Positions 1 to 7,669 are shown, counted from the stretch's first letter. The stretch: 64,000 nt of DNA from an uncultured Odoribacter sp. (GCA_910589025.1 CAJURM010000014.1:1-64000), one strand, 5' to 3'. Notes: generated by a model not told the origin, from the letters alone. Numbers and translations are program-made.

Positions 1-255
1 CAAGGGTCACCTTCATCCGTTTTTAAGGGGGCGGTTTTTCCGTTTTTTCCAGTTAAGGAATTCCGACTTGCAAAAAAATGGAGTTTGCGATATCTCGGAG
101 ATTGCTTAAATGTTTCTCATACTTTCATAAAAGATATAGAAAACATAAATAGTAATACATCTTGCAATTTAGACCATATCAATGCTCTTGCGAAAATATT
201 TGAATGCAAAATATATGACTTTCTCCCTCCTTATCCTTTAGATAATAAAGAATAA
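1..255 (+). CDS. XRE-family helix-turn-helix protein, 5' end missing
   Basis: An open frame enters from the left edge and stops at TAA 253-255 (84 codons visible). The reading frame contains a typical XRE fold: KEFRLAKKWSLRYLG, then VSHTFIKDIEN as the recognition-helix region, then LDHINALAKIF and a terminal YDFLP. Such proteins bind DNA as dimers and often regulate mobile elements. The codons before KEFRLAKKW (positions 1-52) fall in a stretch that recurs inverted at 5651-5699, so the visible N-terminus may be a junction with an insertion-sequence end and not native coding sequence. The family call is good; the target and whether the gene is functional are unknown. Confidence 0.55.
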   Translation, partial: QGSPSSVFKGAVFPFFPVKEFRLAKKWSLRYLGDCLNVSHTFIKDIENINSNTSCNLDHINALAKIFECKIYDFLPPYPLDNKE

Positions 256-301
256 CTTTCATGGTGCTCTTATCTGCTTCATCCTCTTTTACTATTAAAG
301 G

Positions 302-466
302 CAGAAAAAACGGTTCCGCCTTTCCCGTTGCTTAACACCTCGAAGAAGCTGGAGGCACATTAATGCTCTCCACGGGGGTACGAAACCGTATATTTAAGTA
401 ACAGGCATAAAAATGCCTGCTACATCAATGAAGCAGGTTCACTACTTCTTCGAGATATGTTAAGCA
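302..466 (-). ncRNA. Structured small RNA of about 165 nt with own promoter and terminator
   Basis: No open frame of note. Read on the minus strand, a promoter (470-499) is followed by an RNA whose two ends pair: positions 445-465 with 330-348, a helix of about 19 bp with a 2-nt bulge. Inside are a strong hairpin around the repeat AGGCAT/ATGCCT (about 403-430) and smaller stems around 350-385. The 3' end is an intrinsic terminator, AACGG/CCGTT followed by a U run (304-329). The overall shape, a long closing helix with internal hairpins, resembles 6S-type or mobile-element regulatory RNAs such as RteR only in general form; I do not recognise the family. It lies just downstream of the relaxase gene. 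Confidence 0.55.
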
Positions 467-469
467 CTG

Positions 470-499
470 CAAATATAAATACTTTTGGAAAGAATCAAA
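470..499 (-). promoter_or_regulatory. Bacteroidetes-type promoter of the small RNA
   Basis: On the minus strand, TTTG (499-496) is followed after 18 nt by TATATTTG (477-470), matching the -33/-7 consensus TTTG-N19-21-TAnnTTTG closely. Transcription would start at about 464, at the first base of the closing helix. Confidence 0.6.
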
Positions 500-571
500 A
501 AATATTATTAGGAAAATCTTTTATTTGCAAACCAATAGAGAGGTTATAAAAAATGTCTCTTTGCGTCACTC

Positions 572-1846
572 TCACATCCTCCATCCCCGTTTCTTTTTCT
601 TCCGCTTCCTCCTTAGTTCTTCTATCCACAGCGGTTCTGCATAATCGGGTGCCGGATTTGCCGGGAGATTCAACAAACCTCCCCAACCACCCGTTTCATA
701 CTCCTGCCGCTTTTCAAGACATTCCTGCTGCTGGTTGCCATTGTATGCCTGCCTGTAATTCCAATCCTTATTTTCCGGACTTGAGCTCCGTCCTTCGGTG
801 TGGCAGTTCTCTGCAAACCTTTCCCGGAACGCATTGGCAGAAAACTCTTTTCCCAGCCTTGAACCATTCAGTACCGTCCGGTTTCCGTGGTCAATGAACG
901 TCACCCCGTAAATCCTTCCGTCCTCATTCTCCCGGAAAACCACACCGATGCCTTCTTCTTTCAGCCGTTCTGTAAAATCCTCCCTGTTCCTGACTTGCGA
1001 CACGACCTGTTTTAATACTAGGTATAACTTCTCCCGAATCCGTTCCTCCCGGATAAGCTGTGCCGATTCTCTGAATCTCTCCTCCAAAGCCTCACACCCC
1101 ACCAATTTCCCGAACAGGGAAGATTTCAACGGGGTTCCCACCCGTTTCCCGGTATCATCCGTAGCCACGTAGAGTAACCCATGATACGGTCTGCCGTAAA
1201 TGGCTCCTTTCACTTCCTCCACCGTCACATTGAACAACTCCAGCAGGGTGCGGAACTCCCCGAAGGACTGGAAACGATAATTGTCAAACAAATATTTTAC
1301 TATGTTACCAATCTGGTGTCTTACGTCTCCCCGCGGGTAGTCCAGTTTCTTCAATTCGGGAGCGTCCGTCCGTTCTTCCTTTCCTGCCACATGCAAGCCG
1401 TATTCCTGTTCCAGCCTCCGACATATCTCCATAGAACGCCTGTTCTCAAAGTCACTCTTTATCTTCTTCCCGTTTTCATCCACCCGGATACTTACAACAT
1501 GGAGGTGCTGGCGGTCGATGTCTGTATGCTTAAAGACGATATACGGCTGGTTACCATACCCCATTGCCTGCATATACCTTTGTGCCATTTCCGCCAGCTC
1601 CCGGTCTGTTATCCTGTCCTTCGGGTCGGGATTGAGGGAGATGTGGATAACGGGTTTCTCCGTCCGTCTGTTGGCAAAGAGATAAGGGGCAAAGGAGCGC
1701 ATACATAGCCCCATGTCAAAACGGTTGTCGGGAGATTCGAGCATATTGTTTTGCAGGAGGATTTGCGCTTTCCCGTCCTCTGCCTTCAATCCGTTGTATT
1801 TTAAAACTCCATATATGGATTTACCGCCCGTAATCTTCACAATCAT
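572..1846 (-). CDS. Relaxase/mobilisation nuclease (MobA/VirD2-like)
   Basis: 424-residue protein of the relaxase family used by Bacteroides mobilisable elements. It would nick oriT, attach covalently to the 5' end and pilot the strand into a recipient using the conjugation machinery of a helper element. The metal-binding signature H-x-D-x4-H-x-H is seen as HTDIDRQHLH (residues 107-116), preceded by a HISLNP block at 68-73. The C-terminal third is Arg/Lys/Glu-rich and ends in a run of lysines and arginines. The start overlaps the end of the upstream mobC-like gene by 26 bp, implying translational coupling. No type IV secretion genes are in view, so the element is probably mobilisable and not self-transmissible. 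Confidence 0.85.
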   Translation of the reverse strand: MIVKITGGKSIYGVLKYNGLKAEDGKAQILLQNNMLESPDNRFDMGLCMRSFAPYLFANRRTEKPVIHISLNPDPKDRITDRELAEMAQRYMQAMGYGNQPYIVFKHTDIDRQHLHVVSIRVDENGKKIKSDFENRRSMEICRRLEQEYGLHVAGKEERTDAPELKKLDYPRGDVRHQIGNIVKYLFDNYRFQSFGEFRTLLELFNVTVEEVKGAIYGRPYHGLLYVATDDTGKRVGTPLKSSLFGKLVGCEALEERFRESAQLIREERIREKLYLVLKQVVSQVRNREDFTERLKEEGIGVVFRENEDGRIYGVTFIDHGNRTVLNGSRLGKEFSANAFRERFAENCHTEGRSSSPENKDWNYRQAYNGNQQQECLEKRQEYETGGWGGLLNLPANPAPDYAEPLWIEELRRKRKKKKRGWRM

Positions 1847-2285
1847 ATTTGAGGAGTCGTTGGATTTGTTGTTTCAGTTCGTAATTGGCTTTCGCTAATT
1901 CAATGGTTGCCCGTTCAAGGGGATACAGCAGGCGGAGGGCTTTTTTGCGTTCAAAGTGTTGAAGCAGGTATTCCATGACCTGATTGTAGTTGTTGCCTAT
2001 TGCCCTGACTTGGGCAGGAATGGAACTGAGTTTGACAATGAAATCGTGGAGGGTTTTATCGTAGCGGATTATCTTCATGGGGGTATTGAGTACTTTATCC
2101 GCGAGGAACTCGGACCGGGATTTCTTGCCGGAGCGTTCAAAGAGGGTGAGAAAGTGGACGTTTTCTTCTGCGGTAAAGCGGACTGCCACACGGTGGATTT
2201 TCTTGTTTGCCTTGCGCGGACGACCAACTTTTCTTTTCCCGGATGGGGGTGTTTGGGGCGTAGTAGTGTGTTTTAAATGTGTCAT
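1821..2285 (-). CDS. MobC-like relaxosome accessory protein
   Basis: 154 residues. The N-terminus carries an AT-hook-like GKRKVGRPRK stretch, followed by a ribbon-helix-helix-like segment (RVAVRFTAEEN...LFERSGKKSRSEFLADKV), the usual layout of MobC/MobA-type accessory proteins that bind oriT and help the relaxase open it. The C-terminal part (SSIPAQVRAIGNNYNQ, typical of the MobC family) is helical and charged. It is the first gene of the mobilisation operon, adjacent to the hairpin-rich putative oriT at 2342-2510. Family assignment is good from the INxxGNNxNQ-like motif; direct oriT binding is inferred. Confidence 0.8.
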   Translation of the reverse strand: MTHLKHTTTPQTPPSGKRKVGRPRKANKKIHRVAVRFTAEENVHFLTLFERSGKKSRSEFLADKVLNTPMKIIRYDKTLHDFIVKLSSIPAQVRAIGNNYNQVMEYLLQHFERKKALRLLYPLERATIELAKANYELKQQIQRLLKYDCEDYGR

Positions 2286-2341
2286 AATTTTTAGTCTTAG
2301 TTCTATTTCTGTTTTATTGTCATTTCTATCCTTATTTCATT

Positions 2342-2510
2342 GGGGTACGACTTGGGAGTACCCCTTTCCCGAACTAGATGTGAGGGCGAGTTTCGAGGCA
2401 CTCGGAAGATTTTGAGGCACTCAAAATACAACTCGCTATTAGCTGACGCTAATAAAATCCGTCGGAGGACGGATTACCAATAAAATGATAAACAGAGGAG
2501 GAAAACTCCT
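2342..2510. other. Putative origin of transfer (oriT) region
   Basis: Directly upstream of the mobilisation operon lie four perfect or near-perfect hairpins in 170 bp: GGGGTAC...GTACCCC (2342-2364, 9-nt loop), ATTAGC-TGAC-GCTAAT (2438-2453), AATCCGTC-GGAG-GACGGATT (2456-2475) and AGGAG...CTCCT (2496-2510). A direct repeat GAGGCACTC occurs at 2394 and 2414. Clustered inverted repeats beside relaxase genes are typical of oriT. The nic site cannot be assigned by eye. Confidence 0.5.
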
Positions 2511-2711
2511 TACACGGTGTTATCGTTCGGAGACAAAATTAGGGGGCTTATATGTCTGAAATTCATTTTCTCGGTGTGCCAACCACGACCAACCTGTGCC
2601 AAATGCTGCCAGTTGGAAGAGAAAATATGATGTAAGCAGAGTGTTGTCAGACAATTATTTGTAAATATATGGTCGATTGATTTACAGATTCATCAAATTA
2701 TCAGTTTGATA

Positions 2712-2767
2712 TTTCATTGGTCAATTGATTTACTGGTTTACTGACTTATTGACTTATTGATTCATTG
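2712..2767. repeat. Seven tandem 8-bp repeats (iteron-like)
   Basis: Seven consecutive 8-mers, each ending in TTG or CTG, run without a gap; the last five follow the loose consensus RYTYAYTG and two are identical (ACTTATTG). The array lies in the 750-bp gene-free stretch (2286-3035) between the mobilisation operon and the metallophosphoesterase. The rest of that gap holds the oriT hairpins, the inverted repeat at 2913-2963 and AT-rich sequence without a coding frame. Confidence 0.55.
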
Positions 2768-2912
2768 AATAATCCAGCTAATCATACGATTATATGGCTA
2801 TATATTGAGAAAAGAAAATAAGAAATAGTTTTAAGATGCGAAGGTGGAATGGTTGTAAAAGCCGGAAATAACTCATCAGAGTTATTCTGACTTTTTCAAG
2901 GATTTCGCGGGA

Positions 2913-2963
2913 GTCCGGGAAGTTACGGAGCCCCTCCACTCGGCTTAGGCTAACTTCCCGGAC
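2913..2963. repeat. Perfect 13-bp inverted repeat with 25-nt loop
   Basis: GTCCGGGAAGTTA at 2913-2925 is matched by its exact reverse complement at 2951-2963. The loop is GC-rich compared with the surrounding DNA and no T run follows on either side, so it is not a standard terminator. It could be a recombination or protein-binding site, or a structured 3' end for the defence operon that ends at 3036. Confidence 0.5.
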
Positions 2964-3035
2964 AGGGGAATAATAAACTATTAAATAACAAGATATTTAC
3001 TTACGAATAAACTCCAAGAATTATGAAATATATAC

Positions 3036-3803
3036 TCACATGATTTCAATGCAAGCACCCGGATTGAATGTCAAATGCTCGTTATTGAAAACGTATCCCA
3101 ACTGATTGCTGACACATCGGGTATTTCCTATTGTTTTGTCTATATTACGGTGTGAATGTCCGTAAATCCAGTATTCAATCGGACTTCCGGCAATATAATT
3201 GCCTAATTCCACCGTGAATGCACCATTCAGGGAACTACCTTTGAATTCCGGTGCCATCAACTCAAATGACGGCACGTGGTGTGTCGCAACAATGATGTGT
3301 TTTGACTTGCTTTGTTGCACGCTTTGTTCCAAAAAACGAAAGCAACGGTCATGTTCAGCATTGAACCGGGTCCAATCTAATAGTCCATCACCGTGACGTA
3401 TCCTACGAAAATCGGTAATAGCCGATTCTGTCTGAAAAGCATCCTGCAATTTAATGTGTCCCCAAAGAGTTGTCGTTATCAACTCCGTTTCATCGGTCAA
3501 GGATTGCACGACATTATAATAGCAAGAAATATTTTTGCGAATTTCCCACGACCAGCCGTCGTGCAATTTGTCTATATCAAACATTTGGTAGAATTCATGA
3601 TTTCCCGGAATTACAATTACCTGCCTGTAATTTTCCGATGCCCAATCCCAGAAAGGATGCCTGGAATAGTTTTCATCTCCGATATATCCGATGTCCCCGG
3701 CAAGTATGAGTATTTCACCAGAAACGGTCAACGGGTGATGGTTCAGAAAACTGCTATTCTCCCGGAATTCCAAATGCAGGTCGGAGGCGTATTGTATTTT
3801 CAT
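3036..3803 (-). CDS. Calcineurin-like metallophosphoesterase
   Basis: 255 residues with the complete metal-site series of the family: D-x-H as SDLHLEF (D8, H10), GDIG (D37), GNHEF (N68, H69), THHVPS and a final GHSH. Members hydrolyse phosphomono- or diesters, including nucleotides and RNA or DNA ends; the substrate here cannot be read from sequence. There is no signal peptide, so the protein should be cytoplasmic. Its ATG overlaps the stop of the nucleotidyltransferase gene by 4 bp (3800-3803), so the two are almost certainly translated together. Presence as third gene of a toxin-antitoxin-like operon suggests a role in reversing or executing nucleotide modification, which is inference. Confidence 0.8.
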   Translation of the reverse strand: MKIQYASDLHLEFRENSSFLNHHPLTVSGEILILAGDIGYIGDENYSRHPFWDWASENYRQVIVIPGNHEFYQMFDIDKLHDGWSWEIRKNISCYYNVVQSLTDETELITTTLWGHIKLQDAFQTESAITDFRRIRHGDGLLDWTRFNAEHDRCFRFLEQSVQQSKSKHIIVATHHVPSFELMAPEFKGSSLNGAFTVELGNYIAGSPIEYWIYGHSHRNIDKTIGNTRCVSNQLGYVFNNEHLTFNPGACIEIM

Positions 3804-4579
3804 GCTTGAACAATAAAACTATTTCTGAGTTGTTGCAGTAATTGTTCTCCTGTGATATTCTTTAAGCCTGCCGATTTGAAGAAATCAGTATCAGGCAAAT
3901 CCTCTTTGACCCTATTGCAGAATTCAATTACATCTCTCTTGAGCATTTCGGGCACCTCATACACATTTGCCGGAGTAAGCATGGCTGCCAGTCTGAACAC
4001 ATCCTTCCGGTGTTTTATAATATGTTTGTTATCTATCTGTCCGCCATTTTTCTTGCGTTCAAGCATTTCCAAATACGCTTTACATTTCAAGCAGATGAGA
4101 CTTTCTATATTGGCAATGTGAATACCTTCTTCCATGGTGCTGTGGTTGATGGTAAAGTCATAGTAGCTATCGTCCATCAGGATTGCGGATAAACTCGACA
4201 AGTCTTCATCCGCCGGTATAGGGGTAATATGAGCGTCTGCCGGAAAATTGACAAGTCCTAACCTTCTTGAAAAAAGTTCAATCTGATAAGGGAACTCTAT
4301 GTCCTCCGGATTCTTAAACCTATAATATTCGTGTCTGTGCTCATTGTCGGTCCCTTTATTCCGTTGGACGTATCCGCCAGCTTTCACAAAATCCCAAAAC
4401 CGGATAATGAAGGCGGAAGATAAGGCTTCTACTATCAAGATTATATCTATGTCCTTGGTCGCTCTTGGATTTTGTGCATATATTTCCTCGTGTACCTCAC
4501 AAGCTGTTCCCCCTATAATGACGTAATTCCCTTCAAATCCTGCAAAGAATTTCTTAAAAGTGTCAATACCTCTTACCAT
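3800..4579 (-). CDS. AbiEii-like nucleotidyltransferase
   Basis: 259 residues with the minimal nucleotidyltransferase fold signature: GGTA at residues 23-26, then D-x-D (DID, 43-45) after RATK. This pattern is shared with AbiEii/AbiGii toxins, which transfer nucleotides to RNA acceptors and block translation during phage infection, and with related uncharacterised proteins. The C-terminal half is helical and charged. The gene overlaps the upstream winged-helix gene by 7 bp and the downstream phosphoesterase by 4 bp. The upstream partner fits the place of an AbiEi-type antitoxin. The toxin role is inferred from fold and operon order; the protein could also be a tRNA or antibiotic nucleotidyltransferase relative. 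Confidence 0.65.
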   Translation of the reverse strand: MVRGIDTFKKFFAGFEGNYVIIGGTACEVHEEIYAQNPRATKDIDIILIVEALSSAFIIRFWDFVKAGGYVQRNKGTDNEHRHEYYRFKNPEDIEFPYQIELFSRRLGLVNFPADAHITPIPADEDLSSLSAILMDDSYYDFTINHSTMEEGIHIANIESLICLKCKAYLEMLERKKNGGQIDNKHIIKHRKDVFRLAAMLTPANVYEVPEMLKRDVIEFCNRVKEDLPDTDFFKSAGLKNITGEQLLQQLRNSFIVQA

Positions 4580-5547
4580 GTTATATTGTTTATCATATTT
4601 TCCAATTCTATTTCAATCCGTTCATCTTCTGTATCTTTCAGTGACAGATATAAAGACAGTTTATCGACTATACCATTCATGGAAAGAAAGTTGGGATTAT
4701 AACGCCATATTTCTATACGGCGGACTCCATATTGTCTGTCGGTTTGAAGTTGCAGTTTACAAAAATCCTCTTTGGATAGGGCATAATTCTCTCTGTTTTC
4801 CCTGTTAATCATGGAATATTCGGACAAGGCATTCACGCCGCTTATGAGGAAGTTATCATTCACGGACATATCGGTATAAACAATCCGTTCTATAGGATTT
4901 TCCAGCAATGGCAATACGATTTCCCACAGTTGCTTTTTTTCATTTTGGAACGCTATTTGTTTTGTTTTTTTACCTATAAGAGTGATGACTGCTTTCTCTT
5001 TCAACCATCTGATAGCCCTGTTCACATTGGCATAAGACACTTTGAAAAGGTCGGCAATTTCATAGGCACTTTTCCCTTCGAGGGAGTTTATTTGAAGATG
5101 GAAAAGAATTATACACTGGGCTATGCCAGGGATGTGTTCGTTTGTATTATCCCGGATGTCTTTGTAAGGTTTCAGGTCAATAAGCAAATCAGGGATAAAC
5201 ATCTGTTTTTGGGGAATAATGAAATTAACCCGTTGTTTGACTAACCGTTGGACGTTATAAGAAACCATCTTGTCAAAAATAAAAATGACCGGATGATGGA
5301 TTTTCTTTTCAACAAGTTCTTTCTGTTTCTGTAGCTGACCGGGTGTGTAAGCAGTGCTATCTATACTATATAGTAAGATGACTTCCCGTTCCAATATATT
5401 GGTCGTATAAAAATGATAATTACCGGAGATACTAATTGGCAGTAAGTCCAGTTTTTCTTTTATTAAAGGCAGTATATCTACTTTGGAACCAAGAGTAGAT
5501 TCGATGTATTGTTTGAGTAATACAATATAATCACTATTTTTGCACAT
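4573..5547 (-). CDS. Winged-helix protein, possible AbiEi-like antitoxin/repressor
   Basis: 324 residues, not assigned to a named family with certainty. A winged helix-turn-helix is visible at about residues 160-200 (KSAYEIADLFKVSYANVNRAIRW, then a wing with basic residues). The N-terminal 140 residues form an alpha/beta-looking domain (PVIFIFDKMVSYNVQRLVKQ), and the C-terminal domain follows the HTH. It is the first gene of the overlapping trio with the nucleotidyltransferase and phosphoesterase. Its start codon sits inside a perfect 25-bp inverted repeat (5527-5586), which would suit autorepression by a dimeric DNA-binding protein. An antitoxin role is inference by analogy with AbiEi. Confidence 0.5.
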   Translation of the reverse strand: MCKNSDYIVLLKQYIESTLGSKVDILPLIKEKLDLLPISISGNYHFYTTNILEREVILLYSIDSTAYTPGQLQKQKELVEKKIHHPVIFIFDKMVSYNVQRLVKQRVNFIIPQKQMFIPDLLIDLKPYKDIRDNTNEHIPGIAQCIILFHLQINSLEGKSAYEIADLFKVSYANVNRAIRWLKEKAVITLIGKKTKQIAFQNEKKQLWEIVLPLLENPIERIVYTDMSVNDNFLISGVNALSEYSMINRENRENYALSKEDFCKLQLQTDRQYGVRRIEIWRYNPNFLSMNGIVDKLSLYLSLKDTEDERIEIELENMINNITW

Positions 5548-5586
5548 AATCTCTTATACATGATTATGTGCAAAAATAGTGATTAT
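5527..5586. repeat. Perfect 25-bp inverted repeat over the defence-operon start
   Basis: Positions 5527-5551 are the exact reverse complement of 5562-5586, with a 10-nt spacer (TCTTATACAT). The left arm contains the start codon and first seven codons of the winged-helix gene; the right arm therefore carries a mirror copy of that start on the plus strand. It may be the operator of the operon or the scar of an inverted duplication. Confidence 0.65.
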
Positions 5587-5650
5587 TTCTTGTTTTACAA
5601 TGAAATATTGCATTTTTGTGTGTTCTCCTTCTTGGTTTAACGTTGATTTA

Positions 5651-5700
5651 GTGGAAAAAACGGTAAACTTGCCTCCTTAAAAACGGTGGAAAATAACCAC
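5651..5700. repeat. Repeat shared with 1-52 in opposite orientation (possible IS end)
   Basis: Positions 5651-5699 resemble the reverse complement of 4-52: two blocks, TGGAAAAAACGG and TTAAAAACGG, are identical and similarly spaced, with partial matches between and after them. The copy continues into a hairpin GGTGG...CCACC (5685-5701). Neither copy has a transposase in view. The 237-bp gap between the defence operon and abiH contains nothing else I can support. Confidence 0.4.
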
Positions 5701-5784
5701 CTAAAGTTGCGCACCTAAAATAGTATAAAGTTGTGCTTCGGAAATGACATCTAAAATAGAAGATTTAAGTTCAAGTTACACTCC

Positions 5785-7149
5785 TTATATACTTCTCTTA
5801 CGATTTGTGTCGTCTCTTTCAGTATGTGCTCCGTGCAAAATCTTTTCTAATACAGGAATGAGAGGGGAACAATATTCCTTATTAACCACCTTATCTCGCA
5901 TGGCAGCCTTATCGTTAAAATTGCGAGAGAGATTACGGATTAGTTGGCTATAGTCGTCTGTACCATCTTCTCGTTGGTGGTAATAGACTTTCACAGAAAT
6001 ACAATTAGAATGCTCGAACAAGGTGTTAAGTAACGTGCGGTCTGAATTTCCGCACGAATGCCCCATCGTAATTACCTGGTAAAGTCCGGATTCAATAAAC
6101 CCTAATAATTGTCGATAATTACCTGTTTCATGGTAGCGAACAGATTTGATATTTTCAAGAAAATCATTGTCTTGCAGCTTTTCTATCCGTTTGTAGTCAT
6201 CGTCCAGCTCATCGCCGTAGCCGAAAATAATCGGATTACCTCCATTGTTGAGTTGCCCATGAATATTGATAAACTCATATTTTTCTCTATCATAAAAATT
6301 CTCTACTATGGATGTATAGTTGAAATTCAATATCAATGTTTGAGCTGGTGTGCAAAATCTTTTTTTGGAAAGATTATCTTGTAGTAAGCTCTGTATTTTA
6401 TCTATATCAGATTTTTCACTAGATTCCGAATGGGATACAATTCTTGCTTTTGTTTTGGGAAATGACATAGCTTTCAGAAAATTAGCGTGTTTTGTCTGAT
6501 AAACAATAGAGTCGAGGACTTCTTTTAGCTTACTATAAGCTATTTCATTTGGATCTATCAAACTATTGAAAGCCTCTTGAATAGGGATAGATGGCTCTAT
6601 TTGAGCCTCTTTGAAGACCTGAGTCAAGTAGCTTTCAAGGTGCTTTTTTATGGCATCGAAATCTTGATTCAATGTCCGGACTCTCTCTGTTCGAAGAAGT
6701 GTGTCGTTCTCTAAAAGCAGCTCTTTTAATTTCCCATAATATTCGTTCTCAATATCCACCCAATTGGTGAGAGAACAATGACTAGAAATATGCTCAAAGA
6801 ATTTATTTTTGAAAGTCAGACAAACCGAACCCTTATACCTTGTATCTCTACTATCATTAAATACTGAAACCAGTCCTCGAACTTCTTCATATGGACTTGA
6901 ACACGATTGAGGGGATGACGACTCTGCTGTCTTATGCTGGTTGTCCTGAAAAACTTCGAAAAAAACAAATTCATCTTCATAAGCACAAGGGGCGTGAAGT
7001 ACTCCCCAATGTTTTACAAGGTAACGTTTGTAACTGTCGAATATATGGTTGGAAACATTAGTCCAATAACTATCAATAAAGTCCATGTATCCGGTGGCAA
7101 GACCATGTGCCTTGTCGAAACCATTTCCTATAATAATAATTCTATTCAT
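5785..7149 (-). CDS. AbiH family abortive-infection protein
   Basis: 454 residues starting with the AbiH hallmark IIIIGNGFDKAHGLATGY (residues 4-21). Later blocks, FNYT, NIHGQLN, GYGDE and GHSCGNSD, follow the same order as in AbiH proteins. AbiH from Lactococcus aborts phage infection by an unknown mechanism. The N-GFD / FNYT / HG / GHS series is reminiscent of the SIR2-like nucleotide-binding fold, so NAD or a nucleotide ligand is possible, which is my inference. It has a promoter of its own at about 7202. Transcription is leftward like the trio, but 240 bp separate them. Length is normal for the family and no signal peptide is present. Confidence 0.8.
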   Translation of the reverse strand: MNRIIIIGNGFDKAHGLATGYMDFIDSYWTNVSNHIFDSYKRYLVKHWGVLHAPCAYEDEFVFFEVFQDNQHKTAESSSPQSCSSPYEEVRGLVSVFNDSRDTRYKGSVCLTFKNKFFEHISSHCSLTNWVDIENEYYGKLKELLLENDTLLRTERVRTLNQDFDAIKKHLESYLTQVFKEAQIEPSIPIQEAFNSLIDPNEIAYSKLKEVLDSIVYQTKHANFLKAMSFPKTKARIVSHSESSEKSDIDKIQSLLQDNLSKKRFCTPAQTLILNFNYTSIVENFYDREKYEFINIHGQLNNGGNPIIFGYGDELDDDYKRIEKLQDNDFLENIKSVRYHETGNYRQLLGFIESGLYQVITMGHSCGNSDRTLLNTLFEHSNCISVKVYYHQREDGTDDYSQLIRNLSRNFNDKAAMRDKVVNKEYCSPLIPVLEKILHGAHTERDDTNRKRSI

Positions 7150-7201
7150 ACAGATAAGTCTGACTCTGATTTCTTGTAATTTAAGTAATTATTTTACCAT
7201 G

Positions 7202-7209
7202 CAAATATA
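7202..7209 (-). promoter_or_regulatory. -7 box of the abiH promoter
   Basis: TATATTTG on the minus strand, 53 bp upstream of the abiH start. It is embedded in an imperfect palindrome (TATACT-AACTAT-AGTATA, 7205-7222). The remaining 7210-7669 stretch is AT-rich intergenic DNA with no frame or RNA that I can support. Confidence 0.45.
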
Positions 7210-7623
7210 CTAACTATAGTATATTTTAAACTATCGCTCCTTTATCTAACACGTTAGAGGATATTTTTCAAATGTTTCGTTCTTTTTTTGTTTCGAGAGT
7301 TTTTTTACGTAAAGATAAAAATGTACAATGTTTTGACAAAAAAACATCTTGTAATTAAAAAGCACATATAGAGCATAGGGAAGGTTTTCGCCAAACTGGA
7401 AAGTCCAAAGTTGTACGTCTGCAAAGACCTCATAACCATCTTTGTATCAATAATGTAACAAACCCAATGACTGAAAGATAGCAAAAATATAAGTAAACGA
7501 ATTATTAAACAGATTCAAAGTGGTAAGAAGAGTATTGATGCTATTTGAAAACACAAACAAAATAGTAATAGTCAAACATCATTGAGATATTAATAAATAT
7601 TTTCGCTTCATAATTTTTTAATG

Positions 7624-7631
7624 TAACTTTG
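7624..7631 (+). promoter_or_regulatory. -7 box upstream of the GHKL ATPase gene
   Basis: TAACTTTG fits TAnnTTTG and lies 39 bp before the ATG at 7670. I see no convincing -33 element at the usual distance. Confidence 0.4.
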
Positions 7632-7669
7632 TATATTTAGTTGTTTGGAGCATTTAATATTAAAGACGT

